From contig CAMLKQ010000138.1 of the NCBI GenBank assembly GCA_946480585.1, positions 1-6,103 on the forward strand: a DNA stretch of 6,103 bases, in the 5' to 3' direction. The position numbers were made by a program, and so were the translations under genes. A model generated the notes under the pieces. The model saw only the letters and a program-made list of their open reading frames with translations, had not been told where the DNA came from and searched no databases. Positions 1-6,103 of this stretch are shown in pieces. How positions within the stretch are numbered: position 1 is the first letter of the stretch; every line of letters starts with the position of its first letter. This DNA is from an uncultured Kangiella sp. GTDB lineage: Bacteria; Pseudomonadota; Gammaproteobacteria; Enterobacterales; DSM-103792.

Positions 1-420
1 CAACGGCGCATTGATGAAACCGGATTGGGATTCTGGGCGGCGGAGCGACGCGACACGGGCGCATTTATCGGTTTTGTCGGACTGAATATTCCGGACTACC
101 CGCTGCCTTTTGCGCCCTGTGTCGAGATTGGTTGGCGGCTGGTGCGTGCCGCCTGGGGACAGGGTTTGGCAAGCGAGGCCGCACGCGCGGCCCTGCATCA
201 CGGTTTTGGGGTCAGGCAGTTGTCCGAGATCGTCTCATTCACCAGCCAGCACAATTTGCGTTCGCAAGCGGTCATGCAACGGCTTGGCATGCGGCGCGAT
301 CCGGCTGGCGATTTCCTGCATCCGAAACTGGCCAGCGATCACTGGCTGGCACCGCATGTGCTTTACCGTTTGACAGCAAACGAGTGGCGCGCTGCACAGC
401 AGAACCGTTCCGAAGTCTGA
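1..420 (+). CDS. GNAT family N-acetyltransferase (RimJ/RimL-like), 5' partial
   Basis: The reading frame is open from the left edge (first codon CAA) to a TGA at 418-420, leaving 139 C-terminal residues. The true start lies outside the window, so the TTG at 25 is not a start. The fold marks of the Acetyl_3-type GNAT group are visible: a beta-strand pair ending in FIGFVGL (nt 64-84), then EIGWRL, then the acetyl-CoA pyrophosphate loop WGQGLASEA (nt 154-180). Further on come a SFTSQHN strand-turn and a VMQRLGM helix near nt 271-291, typical of the C-terminal half of this group. Family members transfer an acetyl group from acetyl-CoA to an amine, often a protein N-terminus or a small molecule. 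The acceptor cannot be read from this fragment. The gene converges on the DUF2937 gene with a 24-base gap. The family call is firm and the substrate is unknown. Confidence 0.9.
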   Translation, partial: QRRIDETGLGFWAAERRDTGAFIGFVGLNIPDYPLPFAPCVEIGWRLVRAAWGQGLASEAARAALHHGFGVRQLSEIVSFTSQHNLRSQAVMQRLGMRRDPAGDFLHPKLASDHWLAPHVLYRLTANEWRAAQQNRSEV

Positions 421-466
421 GCCGGCACTGCCCCGACTCAGGTGTTATCGCCGCACCGGTGCCGGC
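421..466. repeat. inverted repeat at the convergent gene junction, possible terminator
   Basis: GCCGGCAC at 421-428 is matched perfectly by GTGCCGGC at 459-466, with 30 bases between the arms. The right arm overlaps a 10-base palindrome, GCACCGGTGC at 453-462. The left arm starts directly after the GNAT stop codon. The right arm lies within the last codons of the DUF2937 gene. A stem here could act on transcripts from both sides. There is no T-run after either arm, so it is not a standard intrinsic terminator. GC-rich arms of this length can also arise by chance in such DNA. Confidence 0.3.
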
Positions 467-954
467 GCGCCGCGAAACAAGCGCGCCAGTCCGATGATCA
501 ACAATTCGATCAACAACGCGACCACGAAGCCGATCGTGATGCCGGCGAGCACCGCCTCCTGATTCAGCGGCACCACGTAGGTGTAATTCAAGCGCGTTTC
601 CGCCATCAGCTCGTCGTTGGCGGCAAACAACACATGAAAACTGCGTTGCAGGAACGGCTGTTGGACGGCCTGCAATTCCTTGCCAAGCAGCTGCACGCGC
701 TGCCAGATCTTGCGGATGCTGTCGCCGTCTTCCTGAAACACGACATCGCCGCTGGCGAGATGGTGCTGAATCATCGCCTCGACGTCGCCACCGAAATGGC
801 GATCGGCGGTTTGCTGGAAACCGGCGAAGTTCAGCTTGGCCTCCTGATAATGGGCATCGACCCGCTTGGCATACTGATCCACAAATCCGGGTAGCTGCAC
901 GCCGGCAAGCAAGCCAACCGCGAAGACCATCAGCCGAACATAATCACGAAACAT
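445..954 (-). CDS. DUF2937 family inner-membrane protein
   Basis: This 169-residue protein has the DUF2937 layout. The N-terminus begins with a short MFRDYVRL stretch and a hydrophobic helix (about residues 8-25) containing GLLAGVQLPGF. A mostly helical, charged middle section follows (about 26-133), including QYAKRVDAHYQEA, NFAGFQQTADRHFGG and a MIQHHLAS block. A second hydrophobic helix lies at about 134-157, then a short arginine-rich tail. By the positive-inside rule both ends are cytoplasmic and the middle is periplasmic. The second helix carries a glutamate (about residue 150), which is unusual inside a membrane span. The start at 954 is supported by a purine-rich ribosome site (GGGGAGAGGG, 968 to 959). 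It follows the protease gene by 59 bases on the same strand and is probably the last gene of the run. The family function is unknown to me. The family call comes from memory of the conserved N-terminal pattern. Confidence 0.85.
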   Translation of the reverse strand: MFRDYVRLMVFAVGLLAGVQLPGFVDQYAKRVDAHYQEAKLNFAGFQQTADRHFGGDVEAMIQHHLASGDVVFQEDGDSIRKIWQRVQLLGKELQAVQQPFLQRSFHVLFAANDELMAETRLNYTYVVPLNQEAVLAGITIGFVVALLIELLIIGLARLFRGAPAPVRR

Positions 955-1013
955 CGAACCCTCTCCCCTGCCCGTTACTGCCGTGCATTTCCGCTATCTG
1001 CCACTCGGCCCCA

Positions 1014-3470
1014 TCATATCGGTGCGCCGGGCGGAATCACCGGCAGTGGTCGACGTTTTGTGCCAGCCGGATCCCGCAGGTATTGCTCCAGATAGGCTGC
1101 TGCCTGTTGGCGATTATCGCTACGGACACCGCGACCGGCATTGTCGGCCAGCCAGCGCTGCCATTGGCCGAGCTCGGCGCGCACCGTTGCCGCGACGCTC
1201 GGATGCAACTGATCGCCATCGAGCACCGCCAGAATCTGATCGAGCACAATCCAGTTCGCTGCCTGTTGGACGGTCTCGGCAGCCACGACGTCGGCCGGGA
1301 AGCGGTCGCGTTGCCAGCTGCCGGCAAACACCGCTCGCATCACGGTCTGCACGCCGGGCTGGGACGGGTCGCGTACCTGTTGCCAAGCAAGCCGGTTCAA
1401 ACGCGCGCCGTCAAACAGCAATTGACTCGCGAGCGTTGCGGCCGACTCCACCGCCGCAAACGCATCGAACAGCGGCGCCATCCTGCTGGCGAAATACTCG
1501 CGATTCGGGTTGTAGCCCGCCGCTGCCGGCGTCATCACATCGAGTATGTTGCTCGGCAAGGCCAACTCTTCTGCTGAAAACAAGCGGACCATGCGTTGCA
1601 GTGCGGCCTGTTGTGTCACAGCGGAAACCGGCGTGGTGCCGGCGCGATTGCCGAGCACGCTGTTTAATGCGTAATCATAGGACGCACCGCCGAGCTGACG
1701 CGCGACCGCATCGGCCTGATAGCGATGCAACAAATAGATGGGGACCAGACGCGCAGCCAGTTCACCTGTCTGCCGTTCCGGAGGGAGCACTGCAGTAGAA
1801 AATTGCTGCAGCGCTTTGCGTCGCACCGCCATGACCTCATCAAAGGTCTGCAGGCTGTCGGCGCCGTAATCCCACAACAAGCCATCGGGATGCGCCATAT
1901 CGCCCGAGCGCGAATCCGGGTCGCTCATGTACTGCATGCCAGTCGCCGCAATCTGTTGGCGCAGCGCCGCCAGCTCCACCGCTTCGCTTGCCGGCGCAAA
2001 CTGGCCATAGGCGTGTTTGACCACGAACACATCCCATGGTCCGACACCGACACCGTAAGCCTTGCTCAGATCCAGTTTGCCGTTCTGCAGCGACAGGATC
2101 GGATGCGGATAATCCATGACCGAGCCATTGCCCTGCCGGCTGGCGGCAAAGTTGTGGGCAAAGCCGAGCGTATGGCCGACTTCGTGGGCCGACAATTGTC
2201 GCAGGCGCGCCAACGCCATCTGCTCGGCCATAGCTTTCAATTCAGATTCATTGCTTTTGCCATAAGGCGCCAGCAGCCCTTCGGCGATCAGAATGTCCTG
2301 ACGCACGCGTTGCGAGCCGAGCGTGACATCACCTTTCAGAATTTCGCCGGTGCGCGGATCGTGCAGGAAATAGCCGTAGGACCAGCCGCGTGTCGCCCGG
2401 TGCACCCACTGAATGGTGCTGTAGCGGGCATCCATCGGGTCCATGTCTGGCGGCATCAGTTCAACGCGATAGGCATCCTTGAAACCGGCCGCTTCAAATG
2501 CCGTGCTCCACCAACGCGCGCCATCCAGCAAGGCCGAACGCACCGGTTCCGGAGTCCCGGCGTCGAGATAAAATGTGATCGGCTTCTTGACCGGACTCAG
2601 CGCTGCACTCGGATCGGTTTTCTCCAGACGGAAACGGGCTTGATAGCGCACGTCCAGGCTTGCCGAAAGCGGCTGGGAAAAATCATAGAAACCGATATCG
2701 ATGCCGCCGGACGCCGGATGATAGAGCCGTGGCTGAAAACCACTTGGCGGCAAACGCACCATGCTAATGCGTTGACGTAAAGAAAGGCTTTCCGGGTCCA
2801 CCGCGACATCACGGACAAAATTGCCCTCGCCCGGCCCCGCAAACGTCAGCAGAGCTTCCAGCTCGGTATTGTCCGGAAACGATTTGCTGCGCTCGTAAAC
2901 CGGCGTGCTGCGGGCATCATCAACCTTGTAACCACCCTGCTTAGTTTGCGCCAGGCGCTGGCCTATGCCATGTCGATCCGCGACGACATACGAAGTGAAA
3001 TCGAGCAGTGTGCCGTGCTTGCCGGCGACCGCTTCAGCGAGCACCGGCCCGCCCCACAGCACCGATTCGGCGAAGGCTTCGGTCACGCTGTCGCGCTCCA
3101 GTTTGTCCGCCGAGTTGGCGACAAAACGGGAATTGCGCTGCACCAGCAGCACCTTGTTGCCACTGCGCCGAAACTCAACCAGCCGCACCTCGCCGGGTTG
3201 GCCGCGATCGAGACCGATATCGTTCGAACCGAGGCCATACGGCAGCGACGTCGTCAACAGAAATGGCTGATCGAACGCGGCGATACCGAGCAGCAAACGA
3301 CCCTTGGCCGGATCACGGTAGAGCTCGAACAATCCGTCCTGACGTTGCAGTCCCTGCACGGGATTTTCTGCCGCACTGACAGTCGGTACAGCAAATGGGC
3401 CGGTGACTGCACCGGTTAACAGCACGCTGGCCAGCAGCCAGCCACGGAAATGGCGATCTGTTGTTTTCAT
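1014..3470 (-). CDS. secreted zinc metalloprotease (Met-zincin, DUF5117/DUF4953 type)
   Basis: The product has 818 residues. A Sec signal peptide is clear: basic start, hydrophobic core at about residues 11-29, and a likely cut after the VSA at 31-33. The active site is HEVGHTLGFAH, with H429, H433 and H439 as zinc ligands and E430 as catalytic base. It is followed by the Met-turn SVMDYP, with M452. Upstream are the blocks diagnostic of this family: WW (320-321) in a WWSTAFEAAGF segment, and TRGWSYG (360-366) leading into DPRTGEI. The N-terminal third is the beta-rich DUF5117-like part. The last 300 or so residues are helical and contain YLLHRYQADAV. The protein should hydrolyse peptides in the periplasm or outside the cell; the substrate is unknown. 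No membrane anchor or sorting domain is seen after the signal. The frame is open 109 codons further upstream, but that part overlaps the exporter gene and lacks family resemblance, so I place the start at 3470. It lies 88 bases after the exporter gene. Confidence 0.93.
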   Translation of the reverse strand: MKTTDRHFRGWLLASVLLTGAVTGPFAVPTVSAAENPVQGLQRQDGLFELYRDPAKGRLLLGIAAFDQPFLLTTSLPYGLGSNDIGLDRGQPGEVRLVEFRRSGNKVLLVQRNSRFVANSADKLERDSVTEAFAESVLWGGPVLAEAVAGKHGTLLDFTSYVVADRHGIGQRLAQTKQGGYKVDDARSTPVYERSKSFPDNTELEALLTFAGPGEGNFVRDVAVDPESLSLRQRISMVRLPPSGFQPRLYHPASGGIDIGFYDFSQPLSASLDVRYQARFRLEKTDPSAALSPVKKPITFYLDAGTPEPVRSALLDGARWWSTAFEAAGFKDAYRVELMPPDMDPMDARYSTIQWVHRATRGWSYGYFLHDPRTGEILKGDVTLGSQRVRQDILIAEGLLAPYGKSNESELKAMAEQMALARLRQLSAHEVGHTLGFAHNFAASRQGNGSVMDYPHPILSLQNGKLDLSKAYGVGVGPWDVFVVKHAYGQFAPASEAVELAALRQQIAATGMQYMSDPDSRSGDMAHPDGLLWDYGADSLQTFDEVMAVRRKALQQFSTAVLPPERQTGELAARLVPIYLLHRYQADAVARQLGGASYDYALNSVLGNRAGTTPVSAVTQQAALQRMVRLFSAEELALPSNILDVMTPAAAGYNPNREYFASRMAPLFDAFAAVESAATLASQLLFDGARLNRLAWQQVRDPSQPGVQTVMRAVFAGSWQRDRFPADVVAAETVQQAANWIVLDQILAVLDGDQLHPSVAATVRAELGQWQRWLADNAGRGVRSDNRQQAAAYLEQYLRDPAGTKRRPLPVIPPGAPI

Positions 3471-3476
3471 TGTCCG

Positions 3477-3486
3477 CTCCGCTCCT
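3477..3486 (-). promoter_or_regulatory. ribosome binding site that sets the protease start
   Basis: Reading the - strand towards the ATG at 3470, AGGAG lies at 3486 to 3482 and a second GGAG at 3480 to 3477. This leaves 11 and 6 bases to the start codon. A Shine-Dalgarno match directly before the codon that begins a canonical signal peptide argues for this start over the longer open frame that begins at 3797. Confidence 0.65.
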
Positions 3487-3516
3487 GATTTCAGTCGATG
3501 ATGGCTCTGCGGCAGC

Positions 3517-3534
3517 CCATCCGCAATGGGATGG
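3517..3534 (-). other. short hairpin between exporter and protease genes
   Basis: CCATCC (3517-3522) and GGATGG (3529-3534) form a perfect 6-bp stem with a 6-base loop, within the 88-base gap. No T-run follows on the - strand, so it does not look like an intrinsic terminator. It could be an RNA stability or partial attenuation element, or chance. Confidence 0.25.
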
Positions 3535-3558
3535 ACAAGTACCGCGTGAAAATGAACG

Positions 3559-5331
3559 TCAACGCTCGCCGGTCTGCAGTCGCCACAGCGCGGCATAACC
3601 ACCGTTGTGCGCCAACAAGCTGTCGTGACTGCCGGACTCGACGATGACGCCATTTTCCAGCAGATAAATGCAATCGGCCTGACGCACGGTCGACAACCGA
3701 TGCGCAATGACGATGGTGGTGCGGTCCTTGCTGACCACATCGAGTGAGCGCTGGATTGCCGCTTCGGTTTCGTTGTCGACTGCCGATGTTGCCTCATCCA
3801 GCACCAGTATCGGTGGATTCTTCAGAATGGCGCGCGCCAGCGCGAGCCGCTGGCGCTGACCGCCCGACAATTTCTGGCCGCGCTCACCGATCCGGGTGGC
3901 AAAACCAAGCGGCAGTTTCTCAATGAATTCGGTCGCTTCGGCGGCGCGTGCCGCCGCCGCAATGGCCTCGTCGCTGACATCGGTCAGGCCATAAGCGATG
4001 TTCTCCGCGACAGTGCCATCGGTCAGAAACGTATCCTGGCTGACATAGCCGATCGCCCGCCGCAGGTCCTGCAAATTCAAGGCCTCGATATTTTCGCCAT
4101 CAAGCTGAATGCTGCCTTGTGAGGCGTGATAGAAGCGCAGCAGCAGTTTCACCAGCGTGCTTTTACCGGACCCCGTCGAACCAACAAAGGCAATGGTCTT
4201 GCCAGCGGGCACCGTGACATTGATATCGCGCAGCGTTGTCCGCTCACCGTCGTAAGAAAAATGCAGGTGATCAAAGCGGATTTCGCCGCGCACCTTGTCG
4301 ACCGGAAAATGCTTGCCTTCATAGGGAATGGCAATCGGTGTATTGAGCACGCCCAGCGCACGGTCGATGGACGCCATCGAGCGTTGATACATGTCGGCGA
4401 CATCTGCCAAGCGAGTCATCGGCCACAGCAGCCGCTGCGTCAAATACACCAGCACCGAGTACGCACCAACCGCCAGCTCACCGTTGATGGTCAGCCAGCC
4501 ACCGTACACCAGCGTTGTGGTGAAGCCAGCCAGAATCGCCATCCGGATCACCGGCGTGATGGCTGAACTGACCCGAATCGCTCTGGCATTGGTCGTGCGG
4601 TAGCTGTCGCTCGCCTCGCGGATACGTTCGGCTTCAAATTGTTCGGCGGCAAAACTCTTGATGGTGGCAAGGCCGAGCAGATTGTTGTTCAGCCGAGCGT
4701 TGACGTCACCGGCCGCCTCGCGCACTTCGGCATAGCGCGGCGCCAGTTTCTTCTGGAACCAGAACGCGCCGAACAGGATCATCGGCACCGGCAGCAGCGC
4801 GATGATCGCAATGGTCGGCTGCAAGACAAAGAACACCGCGCTAACCATGATTGACGAGCAGAATACCTGGATGATTTCGTTGGCGCCGGTATTGAGGAAG
4901 CGCTCCATCTGGTTGACGTCGTCGTTCAGGATCGACAGCAAGTTTCCAGTCTTGCGGTTTTCGAACCAGGCGAGTTCCAGCTTTTGGACGTGGTTATAAA
5001 CATCCAGCCGGACATCATGCTGCAGCGACTGCGCGAGGTTGCGCCATTTCAGGTGATGCAGGTACTCGAAAAGCGACTCGCCGCCCCAGATCAGCACATT
5101 CAAAGCGCCGAGGAACAACAGCTGATGCCAGGTGCTGGTGATGCCCCAGTCACTGAGGATCTCGCGCGCCAGAAACGACTGCTCGCCGTTGACGACGATA
5201 TCGACCGCCACCCCGATCAGCACTTCCGGCAGGATGTCGAACAACTTGTTCAGCACCGAGTAGGTAGTGCCGAGGACAAAATCGCGGCGATAGGCGCGGG
5301 CGTAACCCAGCAGCTTTTTGAGTGGGTGCAT
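3559..5331 (-). CDS. ABC exporter half-transporter (MsbA/ABCB-like, fused membrane and ATPase domains)
   Basis: The 590-residue product is a typical half-transporter that would work as a homodimer or heterodimer in the inner membrane. The transmembrane domain spans about residues 15-330. The nucleotide-binding domain follows with every key motif intact: A-loop Y360, Walker A GSTGSGKST (384-392), Q-loop Q432 in VSQD, signature LSGGQ (488-492), Walker B ILVLDE with D512 and E513, D-loop around D519, and switch H544. It should therefore be ATP-active. MsbA-like proteins export lipids, lipid-linked molecules, peptides or drugs; nothing here identifies the substrate, and no processing peptidase domain is fused to it. 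The start at 5331 gives the usual MHPLKKLL-type N-terminus and length. It lacks a good ribosome site, and the frame stays open to 5550, but the extra 73 residues are rich in Arg, Pro and Cys and look non-coding. It is the first gene of a three-gene - strand run. Confidence 0.95.
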   Translation of the reverse strand: MHPLKKLLGYARAYRRDFVLGTTYSVLNKLFDILPEVLIGVAVDIVVNGEQSFLAREILSDWGITSTWHQLLFLGALNVLIWGGESLFEYLHHLKWRNLAQSLQHDVRLDVYNHVQKLELAWFENRKTGNLLSILNDDVNQMERFLNTGANEIIQVFCSSIMVSAVFFVLQPTIAIIALLPVPMILFGAFWFQKKLAPRYAEVREAAGDVNARLNNNLLGLATIKSFAAEQFEAERIREASDSYRTTNARAIRVSSAITPVIRMAILAGFTTTLVYGGWLTINGELAVGAYSVLVYLTQRLLWPMTRLADVADMYQRSMASIDRALGVLNTPIAIPYEGKHFPVDKVRGEIRFDHLHFSYDGERTTLRDINVTVPAGKTIAFVGSTGSGKSTLVKLLLRFYHASQGSIQLDGENIEALNLQDLRRAIGYVSQDTFLTDGTVAENIAYGLTDVSDEAIAAAARAAEATEFIEKLPLGFATRIGERGQKLSGGQRQRLALARAILKNPPILVLDEATSAVDNETEAAIQRSLDVVSKDRTTIVIAHRLSTVRQADCIYLLENGVIVESGSHDSLLAHNGGYAALWRLQTGER

Positions 5332-5576
5332 GCAATACCGATGAGCAGATTCGGGCGGCACCAATCGCCACGCCGGAAAAGACGCTAGTGTAGGCCAACT
5401 GGCACGTTGACTGCAGAAGCAGCGCCAGAATCGTCTGGACCGCTGCACGCTCGGCAATCGGACGAGACGGCGACTGCAGAGTCTGGGCCCGCCGCGCTGG
5501 ACCTGCCGAGGCAAAGCCTGCACAATCGCGACCGCCGCAAGAAGCGGCATTTACCAATTGTTACAAGGATGCCTGC
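5332..5576. other. divergent intergenic region between exporter and DUF4124 genes
   Basis: These 245 bases should hold the promoters of the leftward exporter run and of the rightward DUF4124 gene. I could not find a -35/-10 pair of convincing quality for either direction. It contains a 9-base direct repeat GACTGCAGA (5409-5417 and 5472-5480), each copy centred on CTGCAG. It also holds a short hairpin AGGC-AAA-GCCT (5509-5519) and a GC hairpin at 5534-5548. No small gene with a ribosome site was seen. Confidence 0.5.
5534..5548 (+). other. GC hairpin in the probable DUF4124 leader
   Basis: GCCGC (5534-5538) and GCGGC (5544-5548) pair perfectly around an AAGAA loop. The stem ends 16 bases before the AAGGA ribosome site of the DUF4124 gene. 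No T-run follows. It may be part of the mRNA leader; no function can be read from it. Confidence 0.25.
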
Positions 5577-5873
5577 ATGTTACGCGTGCTGCTCTGTGCG
5601 CTGTTGTCATTGCCGTTCGCGGCCGCCGACGCCAACACCCTCTATCGCTGGACCGACGCCAATGGCGTGGTGCATTTCTCTGATCGGCCCGCGCCCAGCA
5701 ATGCGTCGGTCAAAAAAGCCGCGCAGGCCATCACGGTTGACAGCAAGGACGTGCCCTACAACAACACGGCCGAAGAGCGTTGGCACGGTGCGCTGCGTGA
5801 GCATGGCGTGCAGATCCGCACCATCACCATCAACACCCCTGCGCCCACCCATTCGAACCCGACCGGCCGCTGA
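5577..5873 (+). CDS. DUF4124 domain-containing periplasmic protein
   Basis: The 98-residue product starts with a signal peptide: MLRVLL, a hydrophobic core, and a likely cut after residue 19 in the ADA-N context. The cysteine at position 7 is too close to the start to be a lipobox. The DUF4124 domain follows immediately at about residues 20-50, with its hallmark YRWTDANGVVHFSDRP, in which a Trp-Asp/Gly turn is followed by HFSDRP. The remaining tail (about 51-98) is polar and Thr/Pro-rich near the end, and I recognise no domain in it. The start is supported by AAGGA at 5565-5569, seven bases before the ATG. DUF4124 proteins are common exported proteins of Proteobacteria with no well-defined biochemical role. 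The gene is divergent from the exporter and seems to stand alone. Confidence 0.9.
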   Translation: MLRVLLCALLSLPFAAADANTLYRWTDANGVVHFSDRPAPSNASVKKAAQAITVDSKDVPYNNTAEERWHGALREHGVQIRTITINTPAPTHSNPTGR

Positions 5874-5967
5874 TTGCGACAGTACGCCGACCAGCCGTGC
5901 GCCGGCCATTACCGGTTGCCCGGCAAAGGCCCGTCGAGTAAGGTAGGCCGCCCGCTAAGGACGTCTT

Positions 5968-6017
5968 GGCATCGCAGCCGGTGGAACTGCTCCACTGCGC
6001 GCCCTCATGGCGATGCC
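5968..6017 (+). repeat. nested inverted repeats in the leader of the last gene
   Basis: The outer arms GGCATCGC (5968-5975) and GCGATGCC (6010-6017) are perfect reverse complements. Between them lies a second perfect stem, GTGGA (5981-5985) and TCCAC (5991-5995), with loop ACTGC. An alternative inner pairing, GCAG (5974-5977) with CTGC (5995-5998), competes with both. No T-run follows on the + strand, so a simple terminator is unlikely. It lies 104 to 203 bases after the DUF4124 stop region and ends 59 bases before the next start codon. Confidence 0.4.
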
Positions 6018-6030
6018 GGATAAAAAGTAA

Positions 6031-6058
6031 TTGGTATCTGGATACCAGCCACGATAAC
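6031..6058 (+). promoter_or_regulatory. weak candidate promoter for the last gene
   Basis: TTGGTA (6031-6036) and GATAAC (6053-6058) each match four of six positions of the sigma-70 -35 and -10 hexamers, with a 16-base spacer. The ATG at 6077 lies 18 bases downstream. The pair overlaps the palindrome at 6032-6047. The match is weak and may be chance. Confidence 0.25.
6032..6047. promoter_or_regulatory. 16-base palindrome, candidate operator
   Basis: TGGTATC and GATACCA are perfect reverse complements separated by TG, giving a compact two-fold site of the size bound by a dimeric repressor such as a GntR- or LacI-type regulator. It lies 29 bases before the start codon at 6077, where a repressor would block transcription. 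The regulator is not identified, and no regulator gene is present in the window. Confidence 0.45.
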
Positions 6059-6076
6059 GAGACATTGGGGAAAGCA

Positions 6077-6103
6077 ATGCTCTTCCAACGCATCAAACCA
6101 CTT
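6077..6103 (+). CDS. start of a new gene, possibly an APC-family amino acid permease (3' partial)
   Basis: An ATG at 6077 follows a GGGGA ribosome-like site (6067-6071) by five bases and opens nine codons, MLFQRIKPL, to the window edge. This resembles the N-terminus that I recall for some APC-superfamily amino acid permeases, where RIKPLDAI precedes the first membrane helix. Nine residues are too few to be sure. The upstream palindrome and the 203-base non-coding leader agree with a gene starting here. Confidence 0.4.

Noticed and set aside
983..1798. A 271-codon + strand open frame starting near the DUF2937 promoter area
   Set aside because: The translation is dominated by Arg, Pro, Ser and Ala and overlaps the 3' end of the protease gene, as expected of a codon-bias shadow.
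1725..2780. A 351-codon open frame on the + strand inside the protease gene
   Set aside because: It is antisense to a well-supported protease gene. Its translation is rich in His, Arg and Gln with no recognisable domain, and such mirror frames are common in GC-rich genes.
5387..5392. TACACT on the - strand as a -10 box for the exporter gene
   Set aside because: No acceptable -35 hexamer lies 15 to 18 bases upstream.
5332..5550. A 73-residue N-terminal extension of the ABC exporter
   Set aside because: The added residues are Arg-, Pro- and Cys-rich with no membrane or targeting pattern. Starting at 5331 gives the usual length and N-terminus of such exporters.
5901..5924. Possible terminator after the DUF4124 gene (GCCGG with CCGGC)
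   Set aside because: The stem is only five pairs with a 14-base loop and no T-run follows, so it is not better than chance in this GC-rich stretch.
5407..5946. A 179-codon + strand frame covering the divergent region and the DUF4124 gene
   Set aside because: It is out of frame with the DUF4124 protein, which has its own ribosome site, signal peptide and domain. The translation shows no domain.

Overview
The window is gene-dense, GC-rich DNA (about 60% by eye) that reads as ordinary chromosome of a gammaproteobacterium. The family mix supports this: a DUF2937 membrane protein, a DUF4124 periplasmic protein, a RimJ/RimL-type GNAT enzyme and a secreted Met-zincin protease. No species can be named from the sequence. 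I see no insertion sequence, phage gene, CRISPR array, tRNA or rRNA.

Layout from left to right: (1) the 3' part of a GNAT N-acetyltransferase gene on the + strand, ending at 420. (2) A 24-base convergent gap with a perfect 8-bp inverted repeat around it. (3) Three genes on the - strand, transcribed from right to left: an ABC exporter half-transporter (5331 to 3559), a secreted zinc metalloprotease (3470 to 1014) and a DUF2937 inner-membrane protein (954 to 445). Gaps of 88 and 59 bases with no convincing intrinsic terminator make co-transcription plausible. (4) A 245-base divergent intergenic region. (5) A small DUF4124 protein with a signal peptide on the + strand (5577 to 5873). (6) A 203-base non-coding stretch with two nested inverted repeats and a clean 16-base palindrome. 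It leads into the first nine codons of a new + strand gene (6077 to the edge), possibly an amino acid permease.

How the genes might work together: all three - strand products concern the cell envelope. The exporter moves an unknown substrate across the inner membrane, the protease goes out through Sec by its own signal peptide, and the DUF2937 protein is anchored by two membrane helices with a periplasmic domain. No sequence feature ties them to one pathway, so they may simply be neighbours.

I did not find a convincing undescribed system. The items most worth a second look are the palindrome and nested stems upstream of the truncated last gene, the uncharacterised DUF2937 protein, and the start-site trap on the protease gene, where the open frame runs 109 codons upstream into the exporter gene.
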